A stretch of 64,000 nt of DNA from Pedobacter cryophilus (GTDB lineage Bacteria; Bacteroidota; Bacteroidia; Sphingobacteriales; Sphingobacteriaceae). This document shows positions 1 through 8,137 of the stretch, piece after piece. The stretch spans positions 62,001 to 126,000 of the forward strand of contig NZ_SWBP01000002.1 of assembly GCF_005116455.1 (NCBI RefSeq). Reading direction: 5' to 3'. The position numbers and the translations under genes were made by a program. Numbering within the stretch: position 1 is the stretch's first letter; each line of letters begins with the position of its first letter. The notes under the pieces are model-generated. The model was not told the DNA's origin. It did not search any database and saw only the letters and a program-made list of their open reading frames with translations.

Positions 1-412
1 CCTCATCAAAGGCTTCTCTGCAATGAATAACAATGGGAAGGTCTAATTCTTTTGCCCATAAAATTTGTTTCTTAAAGGCAATTTGCTGTTCTTTTAGTAA
101 AGATTTATCCCAATAAAGATCTATCCCAATTTCTCCAATAGCATAAATATGATGATGGTCAATAGCGGTTTTAATCGAGTTTAACTCTTCTTCAAAATTT
201 TCTTTCACATCACAAGGATGCAATCCCAACATAGGGAAACAATTTTTTGGATGAGATTGTTGCAGCCCTAAAACCAATTTAATAGAGGCGCTATCTACAT
301 TAGGAAGAAACAATCTGGTGATCTGGTTATCCCAGCATCTTTGTAATTGCTCTTCTAATTTTTGAGGATCTGTTTCGTAATAAATATGGGTATGCGTATC
401 TGTAAGTATCAT
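1..412 (-). CDS. tatD: TatD family hydrolase, C-terminus cut by window edge
   Basis: Metal-dependent TIM-barrel hydrolase of the TatD DNase family. The visible 137 residues start MILTDTHTHIYY, and D5, H7 and H9 form the family's N-terminal metal motif. Next come a GLHPCDV segment at about 64-70, AIGEIGIDLYWDKS at about 92-105 with the metal-binding Glu, and PIVIHCREAF at about 126-135. The rest lies beyond base 1. The ATG at 412 is preceded by the terminator of the upstream FKBP gene, so it probably has its own promoter. Family members act as 3'-5' nucleases or deoxyribonucleases in the cytoplasm; the actual substrate here is unknown. Confidence 0.93.
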   Translation of the reverse strand, partial: MILTDTHTHIYYETDPQKLEEQLQRCWDNQITRLFLPNVDSASIKLVLGLQQSHPKNCFPMLGLHPCDVKENFEEELNSIKTAIDHHHIYAIGEIGIDLYWDKSLLKEQQIAFKKQILWAKELDLPIVIHCREAFDE

Positions 413-436
413 GATCAACAAAAATAGCATTAAAAA

Positions 437-461
437 ACCCCTTCTTTTAGGGAAGGGGTTA
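437..461 (-). terminator. Rho-independent terminator after the FKBP gene
   Basis: Nine-base stem AACCCCTTC (437-445) pairs with GAAGGGGTT (453-461) around a 7-nt loop. A-rich and T-rich flanks on both sides let it work in either direction. It lies between the stop of the FKBP gene and the start of tatD. Confidence 0.85.
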
Positions 462-466
462 GTTTT

Positions 467-1426
467 TTATTTTATTGGAGCTACCGGAGCTGGTGGCGGA
501 GGAGTGCCACTTTTCTTAATTACATTCACTAATTCTATTTCAAAAATTAGTGGAGTAAATGGTCCAATCATACCGCCTGGCATTCCTTGATCACCGTATC
601 CAAGACTAGATGGAATGATTAAAGTAGATTTTCCACCTTTTTTCATTTGCAATACGCCTTCATCAAAACCAGGGATTACATTACCTCTTCCTATAATTAG
701 GTTTAAAGTAGTGTAAGGAACTCTAGCAGGGTTAAATATTTTTTCTTTTTTAGCTACATCTTCTAAGCTTGTGTCAAATACTTTTCCAGAGATTAATTTT
801 CCGGTATAGTTAACTTGAACGCTATCGCCAGCTACTGGTTGTTCACCTTTACCTTCTGTAAGGGTTACCATTTGTAAGCCCGAAGGAAGTACAGTTGCCT
901 TAAGTTTATTATCTTCAACGTATTGCTTAATTTTAACAACTTCTATTTTCTTAGCTTTTTCTCCTTCAGCTTTAAAGAAAGTTTCAATTTTGGCTTGAAA
1001 TTCTTCTTGTTTAGTAGAATCTTTATGGATAACGTCTTCTATTTTAACAGTATAGATCACATATTTTCCTTTAATGCCTTGTGGTCTTGGTTGCCCTTTT
1101 TTCTCAGCAGAATCTAAATCAATTTTAATAGTTGCGCTATCACCTTTAGTAAGCATTTTTACGGCATAAAATAAATCACCGTCATACATTGGCTTAGGTA
1201 CAAAAGTTTGAGAAGCTCTACCTAATTCGTAAGAATTATAAAGAACAGAGTCTCCGTCTGTTTTTGCAATAATGTTTAAGCTGATAAAATCGCCTTCTTT
1301 AATAGAATCGCCTTTAGCATCTTCATGGATGCTATACATTAAACCTGCCGGACCTTTTTGAAGGCCACCTTTACAAGCTGCAAATCCTAATGCAGCAACA
1401 GTAATCATTAATAATCCTTTTTTCAT
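467..1426 (-). CDS. FKBP-type peptidyl-prolyl cis-trans isomerase, lipoprotein
   Basis: 319 residues. The N-terminus MKKGLLMITVAALGFAAC is a lipoprotein signal with Cys18 as the lipidated residue, so the protein is probably anchored to the inner face of the outer membrane and works in the periplasm. The C-terminal domain, about residues 195-305, is a full FKBP fold with VNYTGKL, GKVFDTS, GRGNVIPGFDEGVLQMKKG and IPSSLGYG segments, which form the usual active-site surface. Residues about 42-135 resemble a second, degenerate FKBP-like domain (KEGDFISLNI...GDSATIKID). Family role: proline isomerisation during folding of exported proteins. The tail is proline-rich. Confidence 0.92.
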   Translation of the reverse strand: MKKGLLMITVAALGFAACKGGLQKGPAGLMYSIHEDAKGDSIKEGDFISLNIIAKTDGDSVLYNSYELGRASQTFVPKPMYDGDLFYAVKMLTKGDSATIKIDLDSAEKKGQPRPQGIKGKYVIYTVKIEDVIHKDSTKQEEFQAKIETFFKAEGEKAKKIEVVKIKQYVEDNKLKATVLPSGLQMVTLTEGKGEQPVAGDSVQVNYTGKLISGKVFDTSLEDVAKKEKIFNPARVPYTTLNLIIGRGNVIPGFDEGVLQMKKGGKSTLIIPSSLGYGDQGMPGGMIGPFTPLIFEIELVNVIKKSGTPPPPAPVAPIK

Positions 1427-1468
1427 CTATATTTTATTGTTTTTATATACTTTTTGTTGTTATTAGTC

Positions 1469-1501
1469 TATGGTCCATTGTCGATGGTCAATTGTCCATG
1501 G
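1469..1501. repeat. Degenerate heptad array, family nATkGTC
   Basis: Four and a half 7-bp units follow each other: TATGGTC, CATTGTC, GATGGTC, AATTGTC, CATGG. The array fills the gap between the FKBP start codon and the nrnA stop codon. It is one of several arrays in the window with different unit sequences but the same 7-bp period. Confidence 0.75.
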
Positions 1502-1504
1502 AAA

Positions 1505-2515
1505 TTATTGCAATAATAAGTGTTTATACTCTGGCAATATTGATTTAAATTTTTCAATCACAGTTTCAAACGGTTCATCTGATTGGCCGCCCGAAGCATT
1601 TTTATGTCCCCCGCCGTTAAAATATTTTTTACAAACTTCATTAGCAGGAAAATCTCCTACAGAACGTAAAGAAAGCTTAACTTTATCAGAACGTTCTATA
1701 ATAAACGCCGCTAACTTAATACCATTTATTGAAAGCGCATAATTTACTACACCTTCTGTTTCTCCGGTTTGTATATCAAACTGCTTAATATCTTCCTTAC
1801 TTACCGTAATAAGTGCAGTATTATATTCTCTAAAAACTTGTAATCTGCTGCTTAAGCAGAAGCCTAAAAATTTCAATCGACTTTCGGTAGCGTTATCGTA
1901 AACTTGTTGATGAATTTTCCAGTTTACGGCACCAGCATCTATTAAATTGGCAACAATTCTGTGCAAATCTGAAGTTACTGTTGGGAAACGGAAAGAACCA
2001 GAATCAGTCATGATACCAGTATATAAACAAGTAGCTACATCTTTATTAATTAAATCTCCATCATTTAAATGATAAACAATAAAATCATAAATTAATTGAG
2101 CCGTAGCACAAGCTTTGGTATTCCAATGTCTAAAATCTTCAAAACCTTCAGGTTCTAAATGATGATCAATCATTACTTTTATGGCAGTTGATTTTCTTAC
2201 TTCTTCACCAAGTTCATTGATTCGCGAAAGCGCATTAAAATCTAAACAAAAAATAAAATCAGCATCAGCAACCAGTTGTTTACTTTCTGCTTCCTTCTCT
2301 GTATAAATAATTACTTCATTATTGTGAGGTAGCCAATGTAAAAAATGAGGATAATCAGTTGGAGAGATCACCTTTACATCATGACCTTTTTGAATAAAAT
2401 AGCTGTATAAACCCAATGAAGAACCCATAGCATCACCATCAGGCTTGTGATGGGTGGTGATAATAATCTTACAAGGTTGAGCTAATTTTTCTTTAAGCGA
2501 GTCTAAATCAATCAT
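1505..2515 (-). CDS. nrnA: Bifunctional oligoribonuclease / pAp phosphatase NrnA (DHH family)
   Basis: DHH/DHHA1 phosphoesterase that degrades very short RNA and hydrolyses 3'-phosphoadenosine 5'-phosphate in the cytoplasm. Seen in order: TTHHKPDGDAMGSS at about 20-33, FCLDFN near 90, MIDHH near 115 (the DHH signature), and the DHHA1 nucleic-acid motif GGGHKNASGG near 305. The reading frame opens at a TTG at 2566, but the first ATG is at 2515 and leads straight into MIDLDSLKEKL, as in homologues, so 2515 is chosen; the protein is 336 residues. It is divergent from ndk. Confidence 0.92.
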   Translation of the reverse strand: MIDLDSLKEKLAQPCKIIITTHHKPDGDAMGSSLGLYSYFIQKGHDVKVISPTDYPHFLHWLPHNNEVIIYTEKEAESKQLVADADFIFCLDFNALSRINELGEEVRKSTAIKVMIDHHLEPEGFEDFRHWNTKACATAQLIYDFIVYHLNDGDLINKDVATCLYTGIMTDSGSFRFPTVTSDLHRIVANLIDAGAVNWKIHQQVYDNATESRLKFLGFCLSSRLQVFREYNTALITVSKEDIKQFDIQTGETEGVVNYALSINGIKLAAFIIERSDKVKLSLRSVGDFPANEVCKKYFNGGGHKNASGGQSDEPFETVIEKFKSILPEYKHLLLQ

Positions 2516-2572
2516 CAATTTTATTGAAAGGGCGAAGTTAAGCAAATCATCCGAAAATATGTGCAATACTTT

Positions 2573-2600
2573 TTGTTATGATTTTAAAAGCCTACTTTTG
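2573..2600 (+). promoter_or_regulatory. Bacteroidota-type promoter for ndk
   Basis: Exact TAnnTTTG (TACTTTTG) at 2593-2600 with TTG at 2573-2575, 17 bp apart. The predicted transcript begins near 2606, which rules out the upstream in-frame ATG at 2578 as the ndk start. Confidence 0.75.
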
Positions 2601-2616
2601 CAACAATTTTAAAAAA

Positions 2617-3042
2617 ATGAACATGGTAACGAACAGAACTTTTACAATGATTAAGCCTGATGCAGTAGCAAACGGACACATTGGAGCTATTTTAGATGAT
2701 ATAATTAAAGGCGGTTTTAAAATTGTAGCGATGAAATACATTCAGCTTTCTCCAGAAAAAGCGGGTGAATTTTATGCAGTTCACAAAGAACGTGGTTTTT
2801 ATGGCGAATTGGTAAGCTTTATGTCTTCTGGACCTATAGTAGCTGCTATTTTAGAGAAAGACAACGCTATTGAAGATTTTAGAAAGCTAATTGGCGCTAC
2901 TAACCCAGCCGACGCTGCAGAAGGAACTATCCGTAACAAATACGCAAAATCTATTGATGCAAATGCGGTTCATGGATCTGATTCTGACGAAAATGCACAA
3001 ATTGAAGGTAGTTTCTATTTTACTGCTTTTGAGCGTTTTTAA
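2617..3042 (+). CDS. ndk: Nucleoside-diphosphate kinase
   Basis: Transfers the gamma phosphate between nucleoside triphosphates and diphosphates through a phospho-histidine. The sequence has [11 protein letters not shown] near the start and the active-site His in [12 protein letters not shown] near the C-terminus. It is 141 residues from ATG 2617; the second ATG at 2623 would give 139, the more usual family length. The frame is open back to 2578, but the promoter at 2573-2600 puts that ATG outside the transcript. It is monocistronic: a terminator follows 20 bases after the stop. Confidence 0.97.
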   Translation: MNMVTNRTFTMIKPDAVANGHIGAILDDIIKGGFKIVAMKYIQLSPEKAGEFYAVHKERGFYGELVSFMSSGPIVAAILEKDNAIEDFRKLIGATNPADAAEGTIRNKYAKSIDANAVHGSDSDENAQIEGSFYFTAFERF

Positions 3043-3063
3043 GAAAGAATGAGTTTTTGAAAG

Positions 3064-3094
3064 GCTTCTGTGAGAAATTGCAGAAGCTTTTTTT
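3064..3094 (+). terminator. Rho-independent terminator after ndk
   Basis: GCTTCTG (3064-3070) pairs with CAGAAGC (3081-3087) and is followed by seven T residues. Confidence 0.88.
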
Positions 3095-3132
3095 ATTGAA
3101 ATTAAAATGGATGCGCTATTTATAGAAAAGTA

Positions 3133-3140
3133 TAACTTTG
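3133..3140 (+). promoter_or_regulatory. TAnnTTTG box for the small membrane protein gene
   Basis: TAACTTTG lies only 4 bases before the ATG at 3145. Transcription would begin at or beside the start codon, giving a leaderless or nearly leaderless message. No TTG element is found at the usual distance. Confidence 0.45.
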
Positions 3141-3144
3141 AAAC

Positions 3145-3339
3145 ATGAAAATTTTAACTCGTCAATACGTCATTTTTTTTATTATTGTGTTAGTGGTGTC
3201 GCCAATAATTGGAATGGGATTAATGAATGAAGAATTTACACCATTATTTGCCGCCAGAGCATTATTTACTGCAACTTTAAGCACCGTATTATATTTTATG
3301 TTTAATAGAAGAACAGCGCAGCAAAGAAAAAACAACTAA
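3145..3339 (+). CDS. Small two-helix membrane protein, unknown function
   Basis: 64 residues, not recognised as a named family. Two hydrophobic stretches (about 9-28 and 36-52) are separated by a short NEEFTPLF loop, and the tail RRTAQQRKNN is basic, so a cytoplasmic C-terminus is likely. It stands alone between the ndk terminator and the convergent DUF721 gene, whose stop is 2 bases away. The ATG is chosen because it follows a TAnnTTTG box. Confidence 0.7.
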   Translation: MKILTRQYVIFFIIVLVVSPIIGMGLMNEEFTPLFAARALFTATLSTVLYFMFNRRTAQQRKNN

Positions 3340-3341
3340 TT

Positions 3342-3632
3342 TTAAAGAAACACAATTTCTTCTACTACCACTGCGCCAGCTTTTTCGTTTAAATTACTGA
3401 TGATTTGACTGCGCATCATTTTCAATTCATTTTTTACTACCGAAGATTCTATTCTAACAAATAATTTTTTGTCTCTGATGAAAATCTCTTTGGTTCTATT
3501 GGCCACCGCCTTACCTACCACATCTTCCCAAGAGGCTACAGCAAAAGTTTCGTCAAATTTTCCTTTTAAACGATAAACCTTTAACAGTTGATCCATCGCC
3601 TCTTTTAAGGTTTTATCATTGGTTCTACTCAT
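3342..3632 (-). CDS. DUF721 domain-containing protein (DciA-like)
   Basis: 96 residues covering almost the whole DUF721 domain, including WEDVVGKAVANRTKEIFIRDKKLFV and VKNELKMMRSQII, which are the conserved core. The family includes DciA, a loader of the replicative helicase in bacteria lacking DnaC or DnaI. Location next to recF, with an 8-bp overlap of the recF stop and this start, fits a role with DNA replication or repair. That role is inferred from family and position only. Confidence 0.85.
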   Translation of the reverse strand: MSRTNDKTLKEAMDQLLKVYRLKGKFDETFAVASWEDVVGKAVANRTKEIFIRDKKLFVRIESSVVKNELKMMRSQIISNLNEKAGAVVVEEIVFL

Positions 3633-4728
3633 GGCTTACCATACTTTTATCAATATGAAATAATTTTAAATCAACACCAATCTCTTCAAAAATACGCTCT
3701 ACTCTTTCTGCGTTGGTATCGGTAATAAAAATCTGACCAAAATCTTCTTCAGAAACCATTTTCATCAATTTAGTCATTCTTAAATCGTCTAACTTGTCAA
3801 AAATATCATCTAATAAAAGTAAAGGTTTAAAGCCTTTTTGCTGATATAAAAAGCTGTATTTAGCTAATTTTAAAGCAATTAAAAATGATTTTTGTTGGCC
3901 CTGAGATCCAAACTTTTTTAAAGGCATCCCATGTATCTGAAAAGTTAATTCGTCTTTGTGTATGCCTACGCTGGTTCTTTGTAGTATTCGGTCTCTTTCT
4001 ACCGATTTTTTTAATAAGGTTTCAAAATCTGCTAAAAACAAAGGCGATTCATAAATTAGCTGCACCAATTCGGCTTCATCACTCAAATATTTGTAGTGCT
4101 CATTAAATATGGAAATAAAGGATTCCATAAAAGCTTTTCTTTTTTCAAAAATCTTGTTTCCGGCTCTTACCAACTGCTCATCAAAAATTTCTAGAAGAGT
4201 AGGGTCGTACCTGCCGGTTTCTGCAATTTGCTTCAACAGTGCATTCCGGTTTTGTAAAGTTTTGTTGTAGATAATCAGTTCATCTAAGTATTTGGCATCA
4301 GTTTGCGAAATTACGGTATCAATAAACTTCCTGCGTTCTTCGCTTCCATCTAAAATTAAGCTGGTATCGTTTGGCGAGATCATCACCAAAGGGAACAAAC
4401 CAATATGATCAGCCAGACGCTGATATTCTTTTTTATTCCGCTTAAATTGCTTTTTCTGATTTTTTTTAATGCCACAAGAAATCAATTCATCAGAATCGTT
4501 TCTATCAAACGTTCCTTGTATCATAAATAAATCTCTATCCTGCTTTATTTGTTGACTATCTATCGGATTAAAATAACTTTTACACAAAGAAAGATAATGT
4601 ATGGCATCCAATAAATTGGTTTTACCTGCTCCGTTGTTTCCGGTAAAAGCATTCGCCCCTTCAGAGAAACTAAGCATAGCTTCATCGTAGTTTTTAAAGT
4701 TAATTAACGACAGGTTTTTAAGATACAT
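3625..4728 (-). CDS. recF: DNA replication and repair protein RecF
   Basis: SMC-like ATPase that helps load RecA at gaps. 367 residues from the ATG at 4728 (MYLKNLSLINFKNY); the frame opens earlier at a TTG at 4752 but has no upstream homology. Walker A is GNNGAGKT at 30-37, the signature region GSQGQQKS is near 280, and Walker B LLLLDDIFDKLD is near 316. Translationally coupled to the DUF721 gene downstream. Confidence 0.96.
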   Translation of the reverse strand: MYLKNLSLINFKNYDEAMLSFSEGANAFTGNNGAGKTNLLDAIHYLSLCKSYFNPIDSQQIKQDRDLFMIQGTFDRNDSDELISCGIKKNQKKQFKRNKKEYQRLADHIGLFPLVMISPNDTSLILDGSEERRKFIDTVISQTDAKYLDELIIYNKTLQNRNALLKQIAETGRYDPTLLEIFDEQLVRAGNKIFEKRKAFMESFISIFNEHYKYLSDEAELVQLIYESPLFLADFETLLKKSVERDRILQRTSVGIHKDELTFQIHGMPLKKFGSQGQQKSFLIALKLAKYSFLYQQKGFKPLLLLDDIFDKLDDLRMTKLMKMVSEEDFGQIFITDTNAERVERIFEEIGVDLKLFHIDKSMVSHE

Positions 4729-4877
4729 TGGGTGTAAAGTTAGGAAAACCAACGGGTTTTATCTGTAAATGATGAGTATGGTAGATAAATTTTACTGTTT
4801 AAAAAGCCCTTCATTGTCTTTCTGTTATGCTTTTTACATTAAGCGGATAACTATCTCACAATAATTTAATAAATGAG

Positions 4878-4907
4878 TTGTTGTTTTTAATGAAAACACT
4901 ATTTTTG
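4878..4907 (+). promoter_or_regulatory. Bacteroidota-type promoter for the TPR gene
   Basis: TATTTTTG (4900-4907) matches TAnnTTTG exactly. TTG triplets lie at 4878-4880 and 4881-4883, giving spacings of 19 or 16 bp. The ATG is at 4928. Confidence 0.65.
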
Positions 4908-4927
4908 CACTCTTTAATAAAATCAAA

Positions 4928-5602
4928 ATGTCAGATAAAGAGAACGATCAGCTTGCACAGCTAACAGGCGAATGGGGTAAAACCGGAGCTTTTATTCAGG
5001 AGAATAGAAAAAGCCTATTGGTAATTGGTGCTACAGTAGTAGGATTAATTTTACTATTTTTTGCTTATCAAAGATTTTATTTAGCGCCAAGAGAAACCGA
5101 GGCTGTTGATCAAATGTTTAGGGCACAACAATATTGGGAACAAAAAAACTGGGATAAAGCCATTAAAGGCGATGGAAACTTCCCTGGTTTCGAAAAAATT
5201 GTAGAAGATTATGACAATACCAAATCAGCTAACTTAGGTTACTATTATCTAGGAATTGCTTATTTAAATAAAGGCGAATACCAAAAGGCTGCTGAGAACT
5301 TAACTAAATATAGTGGTTCTGATCCAATCCTGGCTCCAGAAGCTTTAGGCGCAACCGGAGATGCCTATGTAGAACTAAAAAATTACGACGAAGCAATTGT
5401 GTTTTATAAAAAAGCGGTTGCTAAAGGCGATAACCTTTTTGCAGCACCAATTTATTTGAAGAAACTAGGATTGGTTTACGAAGAGCAAAAAGATTTTAAA
5501 TCTGCGGTAGACAGCTACTCAAAAATTAAAACTGATTATCCTGAAAGCGCAACAGCAAGTACAATTGATATGTACATTGCCAGAGCAGAAGGTAAATTAT
5601 AA
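4928..5602 (+). CDS. Membrane-anchored tetratricopeptide repeat protein (YfgM-like architecture)
   Basis: 224 residues. A soluble N-terminal stretch of about 28 residues is followed by one transmembrane helix (LLVIGATVVGLILLFFAY, about 30-47) and then a periplasmic TPR region. Repeats are visible around ANLGYYYLGIAYLNKGEYQKAAENL, PEALGATGDAYVELKNYDEAIVFYKKAV and KLGLVYEEQKDFKSAVDSYSKI. The layout matches YfgM-type ancillary chaperone proteins, but TPR folds are not diagnostic, so partners are unknown. It has its own promoter and terminator. Confidence 0.85.
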   Translation: MSDKENDQLAQLTGEWGKTGAFIQENRKSLLVIGATVVGLILLFFAYQRFYLAPRETEAVDQMFRAQQYWEQKNWDKAIKGDGNFPGFEKIVEDYDNTKSANLGYYYLGIAYLNKGEYQKAAENLTKYSGSDPILAPEALGATGDAYVELKNYDEAIVFYKKAVAKGDNLFAAPIYLKKLGLVYEEQKDFKSAVDSYSKIKTDYPESATASTIDMYIARAEGKL

Positions 5603-5620
5603 TCAATAAAAAAATGAACA

Positions 5621-5656
5621 AAAAAAGGTTAGTTGATTTCAGCTAACCTTTTTTAT
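5621..5656 (+). terminator. Rho-independent terminator between the TPR gene and ribH
   Basis: GGTTAG (5627-5632) pairs with CTAACC (5643-5648), extended by a G-U and an A-U pair, and flanked by six A and six T residues, so it can act both ways. It ends only 10 bases before the ribH ATG. Confidence 0.82.
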
Positions 5657-5665
5657 TTTTACAAT

Positions 5666-6160
5666 ATGGCCACTCATTTAAAAAACCTTTCAGATTTTTC
5701 TCATACAATTGTTCCTTCGGGCAAACCTTTTCGTTTCGGAATCGTAGTAGCCTCTTGGAATGTTGCGGTTACCGGTAAACTATATCAAGGCGCTTATGAT
5801 TCTTTGTTGAAACATGAAGTGGAAGAAGATAACATCATTTCTGTTGATGTAGCAGGGAGTTATGAATTGATTTCTGGTGCCGATTTATTATTGAGCAATA
5901 AAAACATAGATGCAGTAATTTGTTTAGGCTGTGTAATACAAGGAGAAACCCGCCATTTTGATTTTATTTGCGATGCGGTGGCCAATGGAATTGCTCAAGT
6001 AAGCATAAAGCACACTAAGCCCGTAATATTTGGAGTTTTAACCACAGATAATCAAGAACAAGCATTAGATAGAGCAGGCGGGAAGCATGGTAATAAAGGA
6101 GATGAAGCAGCAATAACCGCTATAAAAATGGCACACCTTCATTTATCTTTAAAAGATTAG
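5666..6160 (+). CDS. ribH: 6,7-dimethyl-8-ribityllumazine synthase
   Basis: Penultimate step of riboflavin synthesis: condenses the 5-amino-6-ribitylaminouracil intermediate with 3,4-dihydroxy-2-butanone 4-phosphate. 164 residues from ATG 5666. The open frame begins at a TTG inside the preceding terminator, which cannot be translated usefully. Family motifs: FGIVVASWN near 25-32, VAGSYELI near 62-69, GETRHFDFI with R96 and H97 at the active site, and GVLTTDN. No FMN riboswitch is seen upstream; the space is a terminator. Confidence 0.96.
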   Translation: MATHLKNLSDFSHTIVPSGKPFRFGIVVASWNVAVTGKLYQGAYDSLLKHEVEEDNIISVDVAGSYELISGADLLLSNKNIDAVICLGCVIQGETRHFDFICDAVANGIAQVSIKHTKPVIFGVLTTDNQEQALDRAGGKHGNKGDEAAITAIKMAHLHLSLKD

Positions 6161-6273
6161 TGTTTAATTTATAGCAATTTATATATCTTTAATAAAAATT
6201 ACGCTCATGAAAATTTTATCTCCATACAATTTGAGGTAAATGTTTCATCACCGTACAAAAAATCATAAACAAA

Positions 6274-6393
6274 ATGAAAAAAGTGATTTATGTAATGCTC
6301 ACGGTAATGATATTAGGTACTATGCTTCAAGCATGTACTTCTAAACTTTGTCCGGCTTATAATTCCTATCCTCAAGCAAAAGGAAGAAGGTAA
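6274..6393 (+). CDS. Tiny lipoprotein, 39 residues
   Basis: Read directly from the sequence. The protein begins MKKVIYVMLTVMILG and has a lipobox LQAC with Cys21 as the lipidated residue. Only 18 residues remain after cleavage (CTSKLCPAYNSYPQAKGRR with the lipid Cys included), with a second Cys in a CPAY motif and a basic end. Clean ATG, A-rich upstream sequence and a classic signal peptide support a real gene. Function unknown. It precedes a secreted protein gene by 45 bases and may be co-transcribed. Confidence 0.7.
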   Translation: MKKVIYVMLTVMILGTMLQACTSKLCPAYNSYPQAKGRR

Positions 6394-6438
6394 AAAACAA
6401 TTTACTTCCAAAACGCTTATTAATCAAAAATAACTTAA

Positions 6439-7176
6439 ATGAAAAAGATAGTTCTTTTATGGGCAATTGGTATTGCTCTATTTTCTTCGGCTACAGCTCA
6501 AGAAAAAGATCAAGTAATTAAAAAAGTATGGGAAGCAGTTGGTGGTAAAGCTACTTTTGAAAAAAGCAGGTACATCCAATTCACCTTTGCATCAGAAAGA
6601 AACGGACAAGTAGGTAACGGAAGAAATCATATTTGGGATAGGTATACTGGCGATTATCGTTTTGAAAGCAAAGCCGCAAATGGCAAAACCACCACCGTTC
6701 TTTTTAATGTGAATACGCAAAAAGGAAAAGCTTTTGAAGATGGGATATTACAGCCAGATACCACATCTGCCAAATTAATAAAGAGAGCTTACGGTGCTTT
6801 TATTAACGATACTTATTGGTTAATGGTTCCGCTAAAATTACAAGATCCAGGCGTAAATACCGCTTTAGAAGCTTCAGAAACTATAGACGGTGTTAAGTGT
6901 GAGGTGATCCATTTAAATTTTGATAAAGTAGGTTTAACTCCAGGAGACCAATATTGGTTATACGTAAATGCGTTAACCGGAGAAATCACCAGATGGAAAT
7001 TCTTATTACAAGGACAAAAAAATACCTCAGTATTTGAATGGGCGCCTTATCAGGATTTAGGAAACGGATTAAAATTATCACTTAAGAAAACCAATTTAGA
7101 AAGCAAAAGTGCCATCGTGTTTCCGGGGACGAAAGTTTTGCCAAGTGTAACAAAAGATATTTTTATTAAACCATGA
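6439..7176 (+). CDS. Secreted protein of unknown function, possibly LolA-like fold
   Basis: 245 residues with a Sec signal peptide (MKKIVLLWAIGIALFSSATA, cleavage expected before Gln21). The mature part has YIQFTFASERNGQ, DRYTGDYRFES, a GVKCEVIHLNF segment and a YWLYVNALTGEITRWKF segment. These resemble beta-rich outer-membrane lipoprotein-sorting-like domains, where alternating strands measure how a ligand is held, but I cannot name the family with certainty. Its stop overlaps the ytxJ start by 4 bases (ATGA), so the two are translationally coupled. Confidence 0.8.
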   Translation: MKKIVLLWAIGIALFSSATAQEKDQVIKKVWEAVGGKATFEKSRYIQFTFASERNGQVGNGRNHIWDRYTGDYRFESKAANGKTTTVLFNVNTQKGKAFEDGILQPDTTSAKLIKRAYGAFINDTYWLMVPLKLQDPGVNTALEASETIDGVKCEVIHLNFDKVGLTPGDQYWLYVNALTGEITRWKFLLQGQKNTSVFEWAPYQDLGNGLKLSLKKTNLESKSAIVFPGTKVLPSVTKDIFIKP

Positions 7177-7505
7177 ACTGGATTAAATTAGAAAGCGAAG
7201 AGCAAATTAATGAAATTAAAAATGATGCAGGTTATAGTATTATTTTTAAACACAGCACCCGCTGTTCCATTAGTATGATGGCAAAGAAAAGAGTAGAGAT
7301 GGATGCCGATGAATTGCCACAAGAGATTAAACCTTATTTTTTAGATTTAATAGCCTTTCGTGATTTGTCAAGCCTTATTGCCGAAACTTTTCAGGTACAT
7401 CATGAGTCGCCGCAATTGCTGCTTATTAAAAACGGAGAATGTTTGTTAGATCAATCTCATGGAGATATTTCTATTGAAGAAACTGTTGAAGTAGTTCAAG
7501 CATAA
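7173..7505 (+). CDS. ytxJ: Bacillithiol system redox-active protein YtxJ
   Basis: 110-residue thioredoxin-like protein. FKHSTRCSIS at about 25-34 is the YtxJ motif with a single redox Cys31. A cis-Pro segment (ESPQLLLIKNG) follows. YtxJ is a putative monothiol bacilliredoxin in bacteria that use bacillithiol, including many Bacteroidota, and would remove bacillithiol from protein thiols in the cytoplasm. Coupled by ATGA to the secreted protein gene upstream; why these two are paired is not evident. Confidence 0.88.
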   Translation: MNWIKLESEEQINEIKNDAGYSIIFKHSTRCSISMMAKKRVEMDADELPQEIKPYFLDLIAFRDLSSLIAETFQVHHESPQLLLIKNGECLLDQSHGDISIEETVEVVQA

Positions 7506-7510
7506 AAAAA

Positions 7511-7538
7511 GCTTCCCGAATTTTCGGGAAGCTTTTTT
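7511..7538. terminator. Bidirectional terminator between ytxJ and the OsmC gene
   Basis: A ten-base perfect stem GCTTCCCGAA (7511-7520) with TTCGGGAAGC (7523-7532), A-run on the left and T-run on the right. It separates two convergent genes. Confidence 0.92.
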
Positions 7539-7539
7539 G

Positions 7540-7947
7540 TTACCAACCAAAATCTATTACTCTTTTAATATCTGGATGTAAGCTGTAATGTACAGGGCAG
7601 TTTAAGCCTGTATGTTCTAATATTTTCTTCTGCTTGTCAGAATATTCGTCTTTTTTAGGGAAGTGTAAGTTTACATGTATTTCGGTGACTCTTCTTGGGT
7701 TAGCTTCCATTATTTTAGTCACTTCTGCTGAAGCGCCATCCATATCAATTTCATGAGTTTGCGCAGCAATACCCATTACGGTAAGCATACAATTTGCAAA
7801 AGAAGTAGTCATTAAATCTGTTGGAGAAAAAGCTTCGCCTTTTCCGTGGTTATCAACCGGGGCGTCGGTAATAATTTCATCACCAGATTGTAAATGAGTA
7901 GAAGTGGTTCTTAAACCACCATTGTATATCACTTTAGAAGTTGCCAT
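7540..7947 (-). CDS. OsmC family protein
   Basis: 135 residues. OsmC/Ohr proteins reduce organic hydroperoxides with two cysteines. Here C53 lies in SFANCMLTVMG and C117 in LNCPVHYSLHP, both in the expected places. DGASAEVTKIM and RVTEIHVNLHFP match the OsmC core. It is closer to the general OsmC group than to Ohr by the wording around the first Cys, but this is a judgement by eye. Single gene facing ytxJ, a thiol-redox neighbour. Confidence 0.9.
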   Translation of the reverse strand: MATSKVIYNGGLRTTSTHLQSGDEIITDAPVDNHGKGEAFSPTDLMTTSFANCMLTVMGIAAQTHEIDMDGASAEVTKIMEANPRRVTEIHVNLHFPKKDEYSDKQKKILEHTGLNCPVHYSLHPDIKRVIDFGW

Positions 7948-8137
7948 AAAATTTATTTAAGCTCAAATTTAAAAATTTTATTGAGGGAAAGATCGCAATT
8001 CTTTTATATCAATTTGAGCGCTTTAAGCAAGTGAATAAGCTAGCATATATAGTGAAAAACATAAGAAAAATCCCTTTCATAAAATATAGCCTTCAAGTTC
8101 ATTTTTTTTTATCTTTACACCCCGTTAAAAAATTGAT

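Noticed and set aside
2578-2616. Earlier ATG for ndk at 2578
   Set aside because: It lies within the promoter and the added residues are absent from the family.
5603-5665. Possible FMN riboswitch before ribH
   Set aside because: The space is too short and holds only a simple terminator hairpin.
6207-6239. Ten-codon ORF before the small lipoprotein, possible leader peptide
   Set aside because: No codon bias for one amino acid and no terminator or alternative hairpins follow.
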